NCBI RefSeq assembly: GCF_009757775.1
Contig: NZ_RHLK01000001.1
Location: 630,551 to 694,550 of the forward strand
Reading direction: 5' to 3'
DNA length: 64,000 nt
Origin: Paenibacillus lutrae
Lineage (GTDB): Bacteria; Bacillota; Bacilli; Paenibacillales; NBRC-103111
Part shown: positions 8,922 to 18,078 of the stretch, one piece after another
Layout: each line of letters opens with the position of its first letter
Numbering within the stretch: position 1 is the first letter of the stretch
Notes under the pieces: generated by a model
Told to the model about the DNA's origin: nothing
Database searches by the model: none
What the model saw: the letters and a program-made list of their open reading frames with translations, nothing else
Made by a program: the position numbers and the translations under genes

Positions 8922-10163
8922 TTAGACGCTTTTGTTCATAAAAGCTCCCTGATTTAGGTCCGGACGATCCGTCTGGAAGATAAGCAGCACGCAGGGCAGC
9001 AGGCAGAGCAGCGCGCAGCAGCCGTACATTACCCGGAAGGAGTAATACTCGGCGAGCGGCCCCATAGCCAAAGCGCCCAGGGAGAAACCGAAATCAGCGG
9101 CTCCGATAAACAGTCCGATTAAAAAGCCTCTGGCAGAAGCCGGTACAGCGAAGGAGACGAAGGTTAGAAGAGCCGGATATAACAGGGCAAAGGCAATTCC
9201 ATTACATACAGCTGCCGCCAGCAAGGTAAATCCGTAAGGAGCCAGACTCAGCAAACAGCAGCCTGTCCCTGCCAGCAAACAGGTAATGCCCACCAGTCTG
9301 TTGGGAGCCGTCCCGTCGGATGGAATCGCCCCGCGTCCGATAAACCGGCAGACGACCAGCACAATCGTCTGGGTCAAAAAGTACCAGACCGCATCCGGAG
9401 AGTGCACTCCTTCCAAATAGAGAGGCAGGAATGTAAAGACCGCGCCATTGGCTACAGAAGCAAGCAGGATCATTGCGGAGGATACCCATAGCGCCCTTTG
9501 CTTCCAGGAAGAACTTTTCGCCGGTTGTTCCGGGCCTCCGGCGGATGCATGGCCAAGATGACTAAGATGCCCGGATCTCGATACGTGAATGGCAACTGCT
9601 ACATTCCCAAGCGCCAAACCTATGAATACTAGCAACATCATGTTCGTTGACAACGTGTCCTTCAGAGCAAGCGCGGCCGCAGGGCCGAAAGTCGAGGGAA
9701 GCATAGTGGCTAAGGAGTACAGGGATAATCCTTGTCCTCTCATTCGCTCGGACATCAGATCCATCGTGATGATCTCCATCGCCGTAGAGAAGAACGCAGC
9801 AACGACACCTTGAATAACACGGACCAGTCCGAGCACCCATAGCTGCGGTACGAAATAGCCGAACAAGGACGCAGCGAATAACGCAAGTATGAGAACGAAA
9901 ATACGATGCGCCCCATATTTGTCCATAGCTTTACCCGCTATAGGCCGGACTAGCATGGAGGTGAACATCGTAACTCCCATAATAAGACCGATATCTGTAG
10001 TCGATCCGTCTAAGCTTGCCGCATAAAAGGGCAAAATCATAAGAACCATGTAAACGATTGCATAGAAAAACACGGTAATCGCATAAATCTGCATCGCATG
10101 CTTCGAGAAGGGATTGTCCTGATCCGGGCGCAAGCTCTCCGCAGGAAGCCGTTTCTTATTCAT
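8922..10163 (-). CDS. MFS transporter, probable metallophore/siderophore exporter
   Basis: About 413 residues with 12 predicted transmembrane helices and the MFS loop motif RPIAGKAMDKYGAHR after helix 2. The start is taken as the ATG at 10161-10163, which overlaps the end of the SbnA-like gene, with AAGGACC upstream; an open frame continues further upstream but inside the other gene. Overlap with the SbnA-like gene shows translational coupling. By comparison with staphyloferrin (SbnD) and staphylopine (CntE) systems, where such an MFS exports the finished metallophore, export of a diaminopropionate-derived product is the likely job. This is inference from context; a general drug efflux role remains possible. 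Confidence 0.82.
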   Translation of the reverse strand: MNKKRLPAESLRPDQDNPFSKHAMQIYAITVFFYAIVYMVLMILPFYAASLDGSTTDIGLIMGVTMFTSMLVRPIAGKAMDKYGAHRIFVLILALFAASLFGYFVPQLWVLGLVRVIQGVVAAFFSTAMEIITMDLMSERMRGQGLSLYSLATMLPSTFGPAAALALKDTLSTNMMLLVFIGLALGNVAVAIHVSRSGHLSHLGHASAGGPEQPAKSSSWKQRALWVSSAMILLASVANGAVFTFLPLYLEGVHSPDAVWYFLTQTIVLVVCRFIGRGAIPSDGTAPNRLVGITCLLAGTGCCLLSLAPYGFTLLAAAVCNGIAFALLYPALLTFVSFAVPASARGFLIGLFIGAADFGFSLGALAMGPLAEYYSFRVMYGCCALLCLLPCVLLIFQTDRPDLNQGAFMNKSV

Positions 10164-11256
10164 AAAGGATTTGGTCCTTGAGATATCGGCTTGGCGAATC
10201 AAGAAGATCCGCGAGCTCAGGCTTGTAATTAGCCGTTTCGGCAGGCAACACACTATAAGGTTGCAATCTGGTACGTGTCCATTCACGTAAATCGGCCGGA
10301 CTCGTTGATGTGCTCATCGAATGATTGTTCATCCAGTCGTCATTATAAATCGTGGATAGGTACCGCTCCCCATTATCCGAGGCAATCACGGCGATTCGCT
10401 TGCGGTCACCCCGAGCCTGTACCAGTTTCAGCGCTACGAGCGCAGCCGCTCCGGTAGAACCTCCGCACAGGATACCTTCATGACGCGCTAACATGCGGCA
10501 CATTCTGAAGGACTCTTCGTCCGGTACTTTGTAAACCGCATCAATCCGGTTCAAATCACCGGCGTTAGCCGGTGTCCAGCTTAGGCCCATACCCGGAAGA
10601 AGATAAGGATGCGCGACCCCTCCGAAAATAGTCGAACCGATTGCATCTACCGCTATGATCTTCACATGGGACGCTTTTTCTTTGAAGTATCTGGAGAACC
10701 CTCCGATCTGGCCGCCTGTGCTCACCGTTAGAATAACCGCATCCAGCTCTTCTCCGCATTGCTGAAATAACTCGTCAGCCGTTTGTTTGTAATGGGCTTC
10801 GCTGTTGAGCAGATTAAAACATTGATCGGGACGGAACGAATCCGGAATTTCCCGGTGCAGCTTGTTCGCCAGCGTAATTCTTGTTTTATGATAGGAACCG
10901 CTATCGTCCTGTTCCGTCACAACGATCACCTCCGCTCCGTAGGCTTTGAGCATGGATAAATTCGTTGAAGTTGTTTTGGGATCAACGAGTATGATGACCC
11001 GGTATCCCCTTGCAGCCCCTATCATGGCAAGTGAAATACCGAAATTGCCTGAAGAAGATTCAATTAATGTCCCTCCCGGCTTCAGCCACCCCCTTCGTTC
11101 TGCCATTTCCACTATGAAAAGTGCAGGCCTGTCCTTAATACTGCCGCCGGGATTGGTACGCTCCAATTTGATCCATAATTCTCCCTCCTCTCGCGTGACT
11201 ACATTGCGCAATTGTACGACAGGAGTTTTTCCTATCGTGTCCAGTACCGAGTTCAT
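10156..11256 (-). CDS. sbnA: SbnA-like PLP enzyme (N-(2-amino-2-carboxyethyl)-L-glutamate synthase)
   Basis: 366 residues of the cysteine synthase/CBS fold II PLP family. The PLP lysine is K41 in NPGGSIKDRPA, followed by the substrate loop ESSSGNFGISLAMI. Several blocks match S. aureus SbnA rather than CysK: VDPKTTSTNL, VSTGGQIGGFSR, AVDAIGSTIFGG and GERYLSTIYNDDW. SbnA joins O-phospho-L-serine and L-glutamate to make ACEGA, which SbnB then oxidises to L-2,3-diaminopropionate. No SbnB-like dehydrogenase is in the window. The ATG at 11254-11256 follows GGTGGTGGAG; the open frame extends to 11319 without a better site. It heads an operon with the MFS and PepSY genes. No Fur box was found upstream. 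Confidence 0.85.
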   Translation of the reverse strand: MNSVLDTIGKTPVVQLRNVVTREEGELWIKLERTNPGGSIKDRPALFIVEMAERRGWLKPGGTLIESSSGNFGISLAMIGAARGYRVIILVDPKTTSTNLSMLKAYGAEVIVVTEQDDSGSYHKTRITLANKLHREIPDSFRPDQCFNLLNSEAHYKQTADELFQQCGEELDAVILTVSTGGQIGGFSRYFKEKASHVKIIAVDAIGSTIFGGVAHPYLLPGMGLSWTPANAGDLNRIDAVYKVPDEESFRMCRMLARHEGILCGGSTGAAALVALKLVQARGDRKRIAVIASDNGERYLSTIYNDDWMNNHSMSTSTSPADLREWTRTRLQPYSVLPAETANYKPELADLLDSPSRYLKDQILYE

Positions 11257-11351
11257 TCTCCACCACCTTAAGCATTCTCGTTCGAGCAACTTTATCTTAA
11301 AGGAATTTCCAGATTCCATATATGGCTAGATCGGGCTATTTTTGGATAAAA

Positions 11352-11374
11352 AAACCGTCCTTTACAACCGGTTT
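11352..11374. terminator. Bidirectional hairpin between bioC and the sbnA-like operon
   Basis: AAACCG/CGGTTT arms (11352-11357, 11369-11374) with T-runs on both sides: TTTTTTT on the minus strand and GCTCTTTTTT on the plus strand. It follows the main bioC terminator and would block read-through into the sbnA-like operon. Confidence 0.5.
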
Positions 11375-11402
11375 GCTCTTTTTTATGTATAAATCGCCCG
11401 TA

Positions 11403-11441
11403 AAACTAAAAATGGATGTCTCCCCAAAAGAGGAAACATCC
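11403..11441 (-). terminator. Terminator of the biotin operon
   Basis: On the minus strand GGATGT (plus an extended GGA/TCC inner pairing) pairs with ACATCC and is followed by ATTTTTAGTTTT. It starts about 30 bases after the bioC stop codon. Confidence 0.7.
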
Positions 11442-11472
11442 GTTTACTTGTAACCATTCCTTTAAAGCTCTG

Positions 11473-12351
11473 CTAGACACGACCAGGAACAGTGGAGCCC
11501 TGAAAAAATAAAAGATCGTATGTCGCGGATACACCGCCAGGTATCCCGAAATGGTTCTCATAGTGCCTGAACATAGCGGTAAAAAGCTGTCTGGACAAAG
11601 TTACCCCAGGAACTTCGGCCTCCGAGGAACTGGCTCCCAGTGCTTTGACAGAAAGCAGGAAATCCCGGGGAGACGGGTGCTCGTCCATGTAGTCGGACCT
11701 TTCGCTCCGGATCTCGCTTAAGCCCGCTGCCCTCATCTGGCTCAGCCAATCCTCCCGCGTCTGGAAAGACAACCCATGCCTCTGCGGCGTCCTTCCTATA
11801 GTTCGATAAGCTCGTTCGAACGATTGATGCAGTTCGCGAAATGTATCGGGCCCGAAAGTTGCGAATGCCAGTAAGCCGCCCGGACTTAACAGCCGCTGAA
11901 GATACCGCAGGGTCGCAGCCGGATCACGCAGCCATTGAAAGCAGGCATTCGATAGAATGAGATCGAAGGAACCCGCCGGAGCATGCTTAGTCCACATTTC
12001 GATATCGGCTTGAACAAACCGCAAGCTATCCCTGCGGCTGCCGCTGCGAAGCGAGTCATCTCCGGCAGTGCGCAGCATACGCCGCTCAGCCGCTTTAATC
12101 ATCGCCGGGGATACATCTACGGCAGTAATGCACGAACACGGCCACTTCTCGTTCAGTATTTCAGTAAGCGAACCAGTTCCGCAACCAATCTCAAGTATAC
12201 GCAGTTCGCCCATATCGCTCTTGTCCGTCATAAGCGTGACAGAATCTGCAAGCCGTTTCGCCATGACGCTCTGAACCCGGGCATGAACATCATACGGTCC
12301 CTCTGCGCTGCGGTCGAACCGGCGTGCAACCGTGTTATTTGCAGCGCTCAT
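11473..12351 (-). CDS. bioC: Malonyl-[acp] O-methyltransferase BioC
   Basis: 292 residues. The SAM-binding motif ILEIGCGTGSL lies near residues 50-60, with the later LILSNACFQWLRD motif typical of BioC and Class I methyltransferases. BioC methylates malonyl-ACP so that the fatty-acid machinery can build pimelate in disguise. The ATG at 12349-12351 overlaps the upstream bioH stop as ATGA, and GGAG lies 9 bases ahead; an upstream in-frame GTG (12357) is too close to that Shine-Dalgarno. Last gene of the biotin operon. Assignment is strong because of context plus motif. Confidence 0.9.
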   Translation of the reverse strand: MSAANNTVARRFDRSAEGPYDVHARVQSVMAKRLADSVTLMTDKSDMGELRILEIGCGTGSLTEILNEKWPCSCITAVDVSPAMIKAAERRMLRTAGDDSLRSGSRRDSLRFVQADIEMWTKHAPAGSFDLILSNACFQWLRDPAATLRYLQRLLSPGGLLAFATFGPDTFRELHQSFERAYRTIGRTPQRHGLSFQTREDWLSQMRAAGLSEIRSERSDYMDEHPSPRDFLLSVKALGASSSEAEVPGVTLSRQLFTAMFRHYENHFGIPGGVSATYDLLFFQGSTVPGRV

Positions 12352-13118
12352 CGCCACCAGCTCCTTATTACTTCGGCTATGTAAGTTTCTCTTCCCGCAA
12401 ACGGCACATGCCCGGCACCCGACAGCGCCACCAACTTCGCCCGGGGCAGATGCCGATGGAGTTCTTCTGCGGCAGCAAAAGGGCAGACCTTATCTTCGGT
12501 GCCGTGGAAGAGAAGAACCGGGCATCCGATTCGCTGCAGCTCAGCCAGGTATTCTTCACGACGCAGAATTTCTAATCCCGCCGCAAGCGCAGGCGTAGAC
12601 CAACTTCCAGCGGCTAGGCAGGCCAGGGCTCCGCATGGCTCGCCAAATACGAGCTGACGAAATTTGCTCTCTACCGCGCGCCGGTCCTTCCCGAGTCCCC
12701 CAAGCATTTGCTTGAGATAAGCATCCGGCCAACCGAGGTTCCTCTCTTCTTTGGGCCGTACGAATTTTGCCGTTGCCCCGAAGAGGATGAGGCCGTCCGC
12801 CTGTCCCTGTGATGCAAGTCTTAGCGCGAGCAAGCCCCCCAGCGACCAGCCTGCGATCAGCAGCCGCCCGGAAGGCTCCCTCTTAGCCGGGTCTATGTGC
12901 CGGGATGCCCGCAGCGAACCGGCTGCCGTCTCAGCCAGCCGGAGTATTTCTTCGGCTGTACCGGCGTGGGTATAATCGGCATAAGTATGACGATATTCCG
13001 GAAGCCATTGCCGGATATGCTCAAAAGCCGTATTCGGCATGCTCCAGCCGGTGAGCCACAATATTGTCGGCCTGCTTTCTTCAAAGCCCTGTTCCGGCTC
13101 ATCCATTTGTATGGTCAC
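12348..13118 (-). CDS. bioH: BioH-like alpha/beta hydrolase (pimeloyl-[acp] methyl ester esterase)
   Basis: 256 residues of the alpha/beta-hydrolase fold. The nucleophile elbow is GWSLGG with Ser92; the acid is in FHGTEDKV (about residue 208) and the catalytic His in SGAGHVPFAG (about 237). In the BioC-BioH route this enzyme removes the methyl ester from pimeloyl-ACP to end chain elongation. The GTG start (13116-13118) overlaps the bioF stop by GTGA, with GGGGGTG 8 bases ahead. Sequence alone would only say hydrolase; its place between bioF and bioC supports the BioH role. Confidence 0.82.
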   Translation of the reverse strand: MTIQMDEPEQGFEESRPTILWLTGWSMPNTAFEHIRQWLPEYRHTYADYTHAGTAEEILRLAETAAGSLRASRHIDPAKREPSGRLLIAGWSLGGLLALRLASQGQADGLILFGATAKFVRPKEERNLGWPDAYLKQMLGGLGKDRRAVESKFRQLVFGEPCGALACLAAGSWSTPALAAGLEILRREEYLAELQRIGCPVLLFHGTEDKVCPFAAAEELHRHLPRAKLVALSGAGHVPFAGRETYIAEVIRSWWR

Positions 13119-14293
13119 GCTCTGAGCACCCCCGTCTCTAGTCCGGTCCTGCGGATTACCCCGGCAGCTTCAGCCAGCTCCTTAACCGTGTGGGAGGCGG
13201 ATAAGGAAAAACGGATCCGCGCGGTACCCGCAGGCACAGTCGGCGGGCGGATCGCCACCGCCGCAATGCCTTGCGTGGCCAAAGCGTTGCTGAAACGCAG
13301 AGCTTTGGCATTATCCCCGACAAGCAGCGGAACGATCGGAGAATCGCCCGACCCGATGCTGAAACCTGCCGAGTCCAGTAAGGACCGGAATAATTTAACC
13401 GAATCCCAGAGCCTCTCACGTCGTTCATGTTCCGCTTGAACCAGATGGAGTGCGGTTGAAATCCCCGCCACGAGAGCGGGAGGCAGCGCGGTTGAATAAA
13501 TTAGCGGCCTCGCATGGTTAACCAGCCACCGGATTAGTGTACGGCTTCCGCAAATGTAAGCCCCGTAAACCCCGAATGATTTGCTGAACGTTCCCATATG
13601 GATGTCCACGCAGTCTTTAATCCCCAGTTTATGGCACAAACCTTCTCCCTGTGTTCCATATATGCCCCCGCTATGCGCTTCATCCACCATCAGCATAGCC
13701 CCGTATTCCTGTTTGAGTTCTGCCAGCTCCCGAAGAGGCGCGCAGTCCCCATCCATGGAGAATACGGCGTCCGTTACGATCAGCTTCCGGGGCCTGTCCC
13801 GATATTTGTAGAGAAGAGATCTCAGATGGCTCATATCGTTATGACGGTACCTTGCATGTTCTGCACGACTTAATACAATACCGTCCACGATGCTTGCATG
13901 ATTGAGCTGATCGCTGAAAACAACATCGCTGCGGCCGGCAAGAGCCCGTATGACACCTGTGTTGGCCATATATCCGTTAGCGAATACCAGGGCGCTCTCA
14001 CTTTGCTGCCAGGAGGCCAGCTCTTCTTCGAGGCGGGTATAGGCGGAAGCATTACCCGTCACCAGCCGGGATGCGCCCGAGCCTGTCCCTTCGCGAAGCA
14101 GCTCCCTGCGGATCGTCTCTGCGATGGCGGGGTGGCCGGCGAGTCCCAGATAATCATTCGATGACAGATTAAGCTTCGCCTGTTCTCCCTGCCTGATGCA
14201 GCCGGGACTGCCCTGCAGCGGAACACCCTCACGCAAAGATCTTTCCAGCGATTCGGCCGCCAGAGTCTCCAGTTCTTGTTCCATCCATTTCAT
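13115..14293 (-). CDS. bioF: 8-amino-7-oxononanoate synthase
   Basis: 392 residues of the alpha-oxoamine synthase family. The PLP lysine is K238 in GTFSKSFGVYG; NHASIVDG (about 131-138) and VDEAHSGGIYG (about 203-213) are conserved active-site blocks. It condenses pimeloyl-ACP/CoA with alanine to give KAPA. The ATG at 14291-14293 is preferred (AAGGTGG 8 bases ahead) over 14311. Overlaps bioH by four bases. Confidence 0.92.
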   Translation of the reverse strand: MKWMEQELETLAAESLERSLREGVPLQGSPGCIRQGEQAKLNLSSNDYLGLAGHPAIAETIRRELLREGTGSGASRLVTGNASAYTRLEEELASWQQSESALVFANGYMANTGVIRALAGRSDVVFSDQLNHASIVDGIVLSRAEHARYRHNDMSHLRSLLYKYRDRPRKLIVTDAVFSMDGDCAPLRELAELKQEYGAMLMVDEAHSGGIYGTQGEGLCHKLGIKDCVDIHMGTFSKSFGVYGAYICGSRTLIRWLVNHARPLIYSTALPPALVAGISTALHLVQAEHERRERLWDSVKLFRSLLDSAGFSIGSGDSPIVPLLVGDNAKALRFSNALATQGIAAVAIRPPTVPAGTARIRFSLSASHTVKELAEAAGVIRRTGLETGVLRA

Positions 14294-14344
14294 GACAGGC
14301 GCCACCTTCATTCGTTATTCGCTTAATAGTCAAAGGGTAATCGC

Positions 14345-15061
14345 TTATATTCCAAGAGCTTGCCGGACCGGGTCCAAATCAATGGATCTTCTTACGGTAT
14401 CGGTCAAAACCTGCGGATGGATTTCCCCCGTCAGGGCGGGGAAACGCCCTAATACCCGCAGACCGCTAATGCGTTCGATTAACTCCGCATTCGTTGCAAC
14501 GCTGGGATCTTGATCCCATCCCGCTTCGGCCCCGTCATTCATAATCACGCCAATGACCGGGATCTCACGCTGCTGAAGATAAGAGGCGGTCAGCGCCGTA
14601 TGATTCACGGTTCCCAGGCCCGAACGGGCTATTATCAGGGCGGGCAGCCCCAGCACCTTGATGAGATCAGCTGTGAGAGAATCCTCCGTGAGCGGAACCG
14701 CTGCACCGCCGGCACCTTCGACAATCAGTGTCTCGTACCTGCGGGCGGCTGTTTCTCCAGCAGACACCAAGTCTTTCAGCGTAACCGATATGTTCGCTTC
14801 TCTCGCAGCGATAAGAGGGGCCAGCGGGGCGGCGAACGAGAATGACGCCACGTTCTCGGGGCGTTCCCGGATTCCCGTGTAGCGCAGCAGACGCTCAGCG
14901 TCGGTCGTTCCGCTGCCGAGCTGCGCTCCGGACTGTACCGGCTTCCAGATGCCTGCGTGTCTTCCTTCCGCCCGCAGGGCTGCAGCAAGAGCAGCTGTCA
15001 CGATGGTTTTCCCGACGCCCGTGTCCGTACCCGTAACAAATAATCCGCTGAATGTAGTCAT
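14345..15061 (-). CDS. bioD: Dethiobiotin synthetase
   Basis: 238 residues. The P-loop GTDTGVGKT is at residues 11-19, KPVQSG follows near 41-46, and VEGAGGAAVPL near 115 is the BioD signature. It carboxylates DAPA to dethiobiotin using ATP. The start codon overlaps the bioA stop (TAATG), so translation is coupled. Confidence 0.93.
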   Translation of the reverse strand: MTTFSGLFVTGTDTGVGKTIVTAALAAALRAEGRHAGIWKPVQSGAQLGSGTTDAERLLRYTGIRERPENVASFSFAAPLAPLIAAREANISVTLKDLVSAGETAARRYETLIVEGAGGAAVPLTEDSLTADLIKVLGLPALIIARSGLGTVNHTALTASYLQQREIPVIGVIMNDGAEAGWDQDPSVATNAELIERISGLRVLGRFPALTGEIHPQVLTDTVRRSIDLDPVRQALGI

Positions 15062-16419
15062 TACGCCAGAGCACCTTCTGTTATATCGACTATGGAACGG
15101 ATCAAAATATGGATCATCGCGTCCAATTGCTCTTCGGTACTGGCAAGCGGCGGCATGAAGACCACGACGTTGCCCAAAGGCCTTGTCAGCATGCCTAGTT
15201 CTCTTGCACGCTGGCTCACACGCACACCGATACGGTCTTTCCAGCTGAAAGCTTCCCGGGTCCGTTTATCCTTCACCAGTTCAATTCCGATCATGAATCC
15301 CAGCTGGCGAACTTCGCCGATATGGGGGCGCCCCGCTAACGCTTCCAGCTTTTGCCGGATAAATACTGCCTTCCCTTTTCCCTCTTCTATAAGATTTCTC
15401 TTCTGCATCAGATCCAGGCTGGCAAGTGCAGCAGCACAGCCCAGCGGATTGCCTGTGAATGAATGACCGTGGAAAAATGTTTTCTGCTCTTCATACTCGG
15501 CATAGAAAGCATCGAATATGTCCCCGGTAGCAAGCGTCGCGGCTACAGGCAAATAGCCGCCGGTCAGTCCTTTACCGATGACGAGCAGATCCGGAGACAC
15601 CTGCTCGTGGTCGCAGGCGAACATCTCGCCCGCCCGGCCGAATCCCGTAGCCACTTCATCGGCGATCAGCAGCACGCCATATTTGCGGCACAGCGAAGCG
15701 ATCTCACGCAAGCACCCCGGCGGCATGAGGATGATCCCTCCCGCACCCTGCACCATGGGCTCTACGATCAGGGCCGCGATTTCATCCGCCCGTTGCTCCA
15801 GCACATCGCGCAGTGCATCCAGTGTATCCTCCATGGCCGCAGCGGCGCCGCCCTCGTGGCGGTATGCGTATGGATACGGGATCGTATGCGCGGGGAAGAG
15901 CATGGGCCGGAATACATCGTGATACAGAGGAATTGCGCCGACACTTACCGCACCGATCGTATCTCCGTGATAAGCCTGATTCATCGTAATGAATCCGGTT
16001 TTAGAAGATTGACCCCGGTTGTACCAATATTGAAAAGCCATTTTGATCGCGATCTCGACACCCGTCGCACCTGAATCCGAATAGAAGACTTTAGTCAAGC
16101 CTGCAGGAGCAATTTGCGCCAGCTTCGCGGCAAGCTCGATCGCAGGCACATTGGCCATACCGAGCAGCGTCGAATGGGCAACACGCCCCAGTTGATCCGT
16201 GATCGCTTGATTCAGTTCGGGCACATTATGCCCATGCACATTCAGCCAAACGGACGAGAAACCGTCATAGTAAGCCCGGCCTTGGACATCGTACAGCATA
16301 ACACCTTCGCCACGTTCGATAATAAGAGGGTCGGAGTTATTGTAATCTTTCATTTGTGTAAAAGGATGCCATACATGCGCTTTATTCATGGCAGCGAGTC
16401 TTTCATAGTGGGAGGACAA
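15061..16419 (-). CDS. bioA: Adenosylmethionine-8-amino-7-oxononanoate aminotransferase
   Basis: 452 residues of the class III aminotransferase family. The N-terminal HVWHPFTQMKDY motif is specific to BioA, and the PLP lysine is K283 in VIGKGLTGGYLP with the partner DEVATGFGR near 254-262. It converts KAPA to DAPA with SAM as amino donor. The start is TTG (16417-16419), with GGATGGTG upstream. First gene of the operon bioA-D-F-H-C; the operator and -10 lie 25-60 bases ahead. Confidence 0.93.
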   Translation of the reverse strand: MSSHYERLAAMNKAHVWHPFTQMKDYNNSDPLIIERGEGVMLYDVQGRAYYDGFSSVWLNVHGHNVPELNQAITDQLGRVAHSTLLGMANVPAIELAAKLAQIAPAGLTKVFYSDSGATGVEIAIKMAFQYWYNRGQSSKTGFITMNQAYHGDTIGAVSVGAIPLYHDVFRPMLFPAHTIPYPYAYRHEGGAAAAMEDTLDALRDVLEQRADEIAALIVEPMVQGAGGIILMPPGCLREIASLCRKYGVLLIADEVATGFGRAGEMFACDHEQVSPDLLVIGKGLTGGYLPVAATLATGDIFDAFYAEYEEQKTFFHGHSFTGNPLGCAAALASLDLMQKRNLIEEGKGKAVFIRQKLEALAGRPHIGEVRQLGFMIGIELVKDKRTREAFSWKDRIGVRVSQRARELGMLTRPLGNVVVFMPPLASTEEQLDAMIHILIRSIVDITEGALA

Positions 16420-16440
16420 AGGTTATCACCATCCATTTCA

Positions 16441-16475
16441 ATTGTTAACCTACTATTATAGTTTAAGTTGACAAT
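16441..16475 (-). promoter_or_regulatory. BirA operator and promoter of the biotin operon
   Basis: ATTGTTAAC (16441-16449) and GTTGACAAT (16467-16475) are near-perfect inverted half-sites matching the Firmicute BirA box, separated by 17 bases. A TATAAT -10 for the minus strand (16455-16460) lies between the half-sites. BirA loaded with biotinyl-AMP should repress here. The half-site spacing is slightly longer than I recall as usual, and the distal half carries one mismatch (GTTGAC for GTTAAC). Confidence 0.8.
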
Positions 16476-16624
16476 ATAGTGCTATTCTATCAAACGATAA
16501 TGTCCCCTGTAAAGAGACCCTTGCACTATCATTTAAATCAGAGGGGATTCAAAAGTCTATTCAGACCCTTCATAGACTTGTTATCCTGTTTTCCAAGAGT
16601 CGGTGATCAGGTCTGCGATAAGAC

Positions 16625-16649
16625 AAAAAGACACCTCAATGGGTGTCTT
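16625..16649 (-). terminator. Terminator, minus strand
   Basis: AAGACACC/GGTGTCTT with a short loop; on the minus strand the stem is followed by TTTTTGTC. It is about 230 bases beyond the stop of the double-GNAT gene. The interval 16650-16876 holds only a start-less 34-codon basic frame (16725-16828), perhaps a remnant. Confidence 0.6.
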
Positions 16650-16876
16650 CAAAGCTTATTAGCCGTTCATAGTACCGCTTTTTGTTTGCCAAAAATTTAT
16701 ATTGCTAATTATTAATAGCATTAACTAATTAATTTGATCCTTAATTCTAGATAATGATACCTCACGCGTATAAAAGGCCACAATTTTTCGGTTAATCGGA
16801 TTCTTGCGTTTCCGTCTTCCGCCAAATTTTTAAATGAGACGGGCTTTTGTCAGATTGTATAGTACCGGATAGAAGA

Positions 16877-17878
16877 TTAACCCCGCACATCCGTCACTTT
16901 AGCTATTAACCGGTAGCTTCCTCTTAACGCTTCATAACCCAATCGGCGATTGATTCGCAAGATAGGCTCGTTCAAGGAATCGTTGTCCGTACGCAGATAA
17001 GCCGCATTACGCTCTTTTGCAAGGAGGATTGCTTTCATTTTCAGTCCCAACGCAATTTTACGTCCACGGTAAGCTCTGGCGACACTCGTATATTCGTGAT
17101 ACATCCCATTGGTTAACGGATTGTACAGTACATTGGACACTCCTACGTGTTTGCCGTCATGCACAGCAAGAAGGACCTGTTCAGGAGAATAGCCCTCTGC
17201 CATCAAATACCATTTCCGCCATTGATCAAAAACAGGGACTTCTCCCGTATACCCGGGTATATCTTTCAGCGTCTCTTCATAGAGACGGTACAATTTCTGC
17301 TCACCCTCATCATCCGGTTCTTCCGCCAGTGTTATAAACCGGATCCCATCCTGAGCAAGCCTATCGAACAGTTCATAGTCAAATGCACTCTCCAGATCTA
17401 CCTTGTCCAAGGTAAGCACGGATTGAAAAGCATGCCGCTCGATTGCAAATCCGCTGCGTTTGGCAAAATGAAGTGATTCCGGACTATCATCCCAAATTTC
17501 GGTTACCAATGTATCCGCCCCCATCTTCTCCCCCCAACCCGCTGCATGCTGCAGGAGCAATTGCCCTATTCCTTGCCTGCGGTAATCTTCTGCGACGATG
17601 AGAATGTTATTCAGATAGCCCGGTTCCGTCCAAGGTGCCCGCCATGAGTTTATGTACCCCACAATTTTGTCCTGCTCCGTTACCGCTACCTTCCGGGTAC
17701 GATCATACCCGGCGAGAAGTCCATTCTCGTCGAGGTACGTATGTCCTACTTCATAAAGCTCAGAATCATCCTCCCTCAGTCTCTCCGCCGTGGTCGGCTC
17801 TGACCCGTGCGTATTAAGAAGTTCTGCCAGAGCAGTATACTCTTCAGGCAATCGTAAATCTCTTAGTAAAATGGACAT
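16877..17878 (-). CDS. Tandem GNAT acetyltransferase
   Basis: 333 residues with two GNAT folds. The first has the acetyl-CoA motif VAEDYRRQGIGQLLLQ at about residues 94-109; the second has TSVARAYRGRKIALGLK at about 270-286. Tandem GNAT proteins of this type acetylate small molecules or peptides; mycothiol synthase is the best known, but substrates cannot be read from sequence. The second domain's motif (RGRKIALGLK) keeps the acetyl-CoA loop, so either may be active. The ATG at 17878 follows GAGG. Monocistronic. Confidence 0.85.
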   Translation of the reverse strand: MSILLRDLRLPEEYTALAELLNTHGSEPTTAERLREDDSELYEVGHTYLDENGLLAGYDRTRKVAVTEQDKIVGYINSWRAPWTEPGYLNNILIVAEDYRRQGIGQLLLQHAAGWGEKMGADTLVTEIWDDSPESLHFAKRSGFAIERHAFQSVLTLDKVDLESAFDYELFDRLAQDGIRFITLAEEPDDEGEQKLYRLYEETLKDIPGYTGEVPVFDQWRKWYLMAEGYSPEQVLLAVHDGKHVGVSNVLYNPLTNGMYHEYTSVARAYRGRKIALGLKMKAILLAKERNAAYLRTDNDSLNEPILRINRRLGYEALRGSYRLIAKVTDVRG

Positions 17879-17971
17879 CGGCTACCTCTTTTCCAAATAG
17901 TTAAAATATTACTGTTTCTATCATTATTCCATTAAGTCCCTGATTTTTGTATGGAGAGTATCCGTATAATC

Positions 17972-18018
17972 AAAAAACAGCAAAAGGCTGATCACCGTAC
18001 GGGTAATCAACCTCTTGC
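17972..18018 (-). terminator. Terminator after the cupin gene
   Basis: A 17-base imperfect stem (17980-17996 with 18002-18018) followed on the minus strand by CTGTTTTTTG. It lies about 60 bases past the restored stop of the cupin gene (18079), not the premature stop, which supports the longer gene. Confidence 0.7.
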
Positions 18019-18078
18019 AGGGCCATTTATCTATTTGTAAGACTGCCGTATCTTATACAAGCTCTTGGTCCCCTTCTC

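Noticed and set aside
11257..11400. Fur box before the SbnA-like operon
   Set aside because: No GATAAT-type inverted repeat found.
16725..16828. Start-less basic minus-strand frame (…RRKRKNPINRKIVAFYTREV…)
   Set aside because: Has no ATG, GTG or TTG and no family match; may be a remnant, but too little to call.
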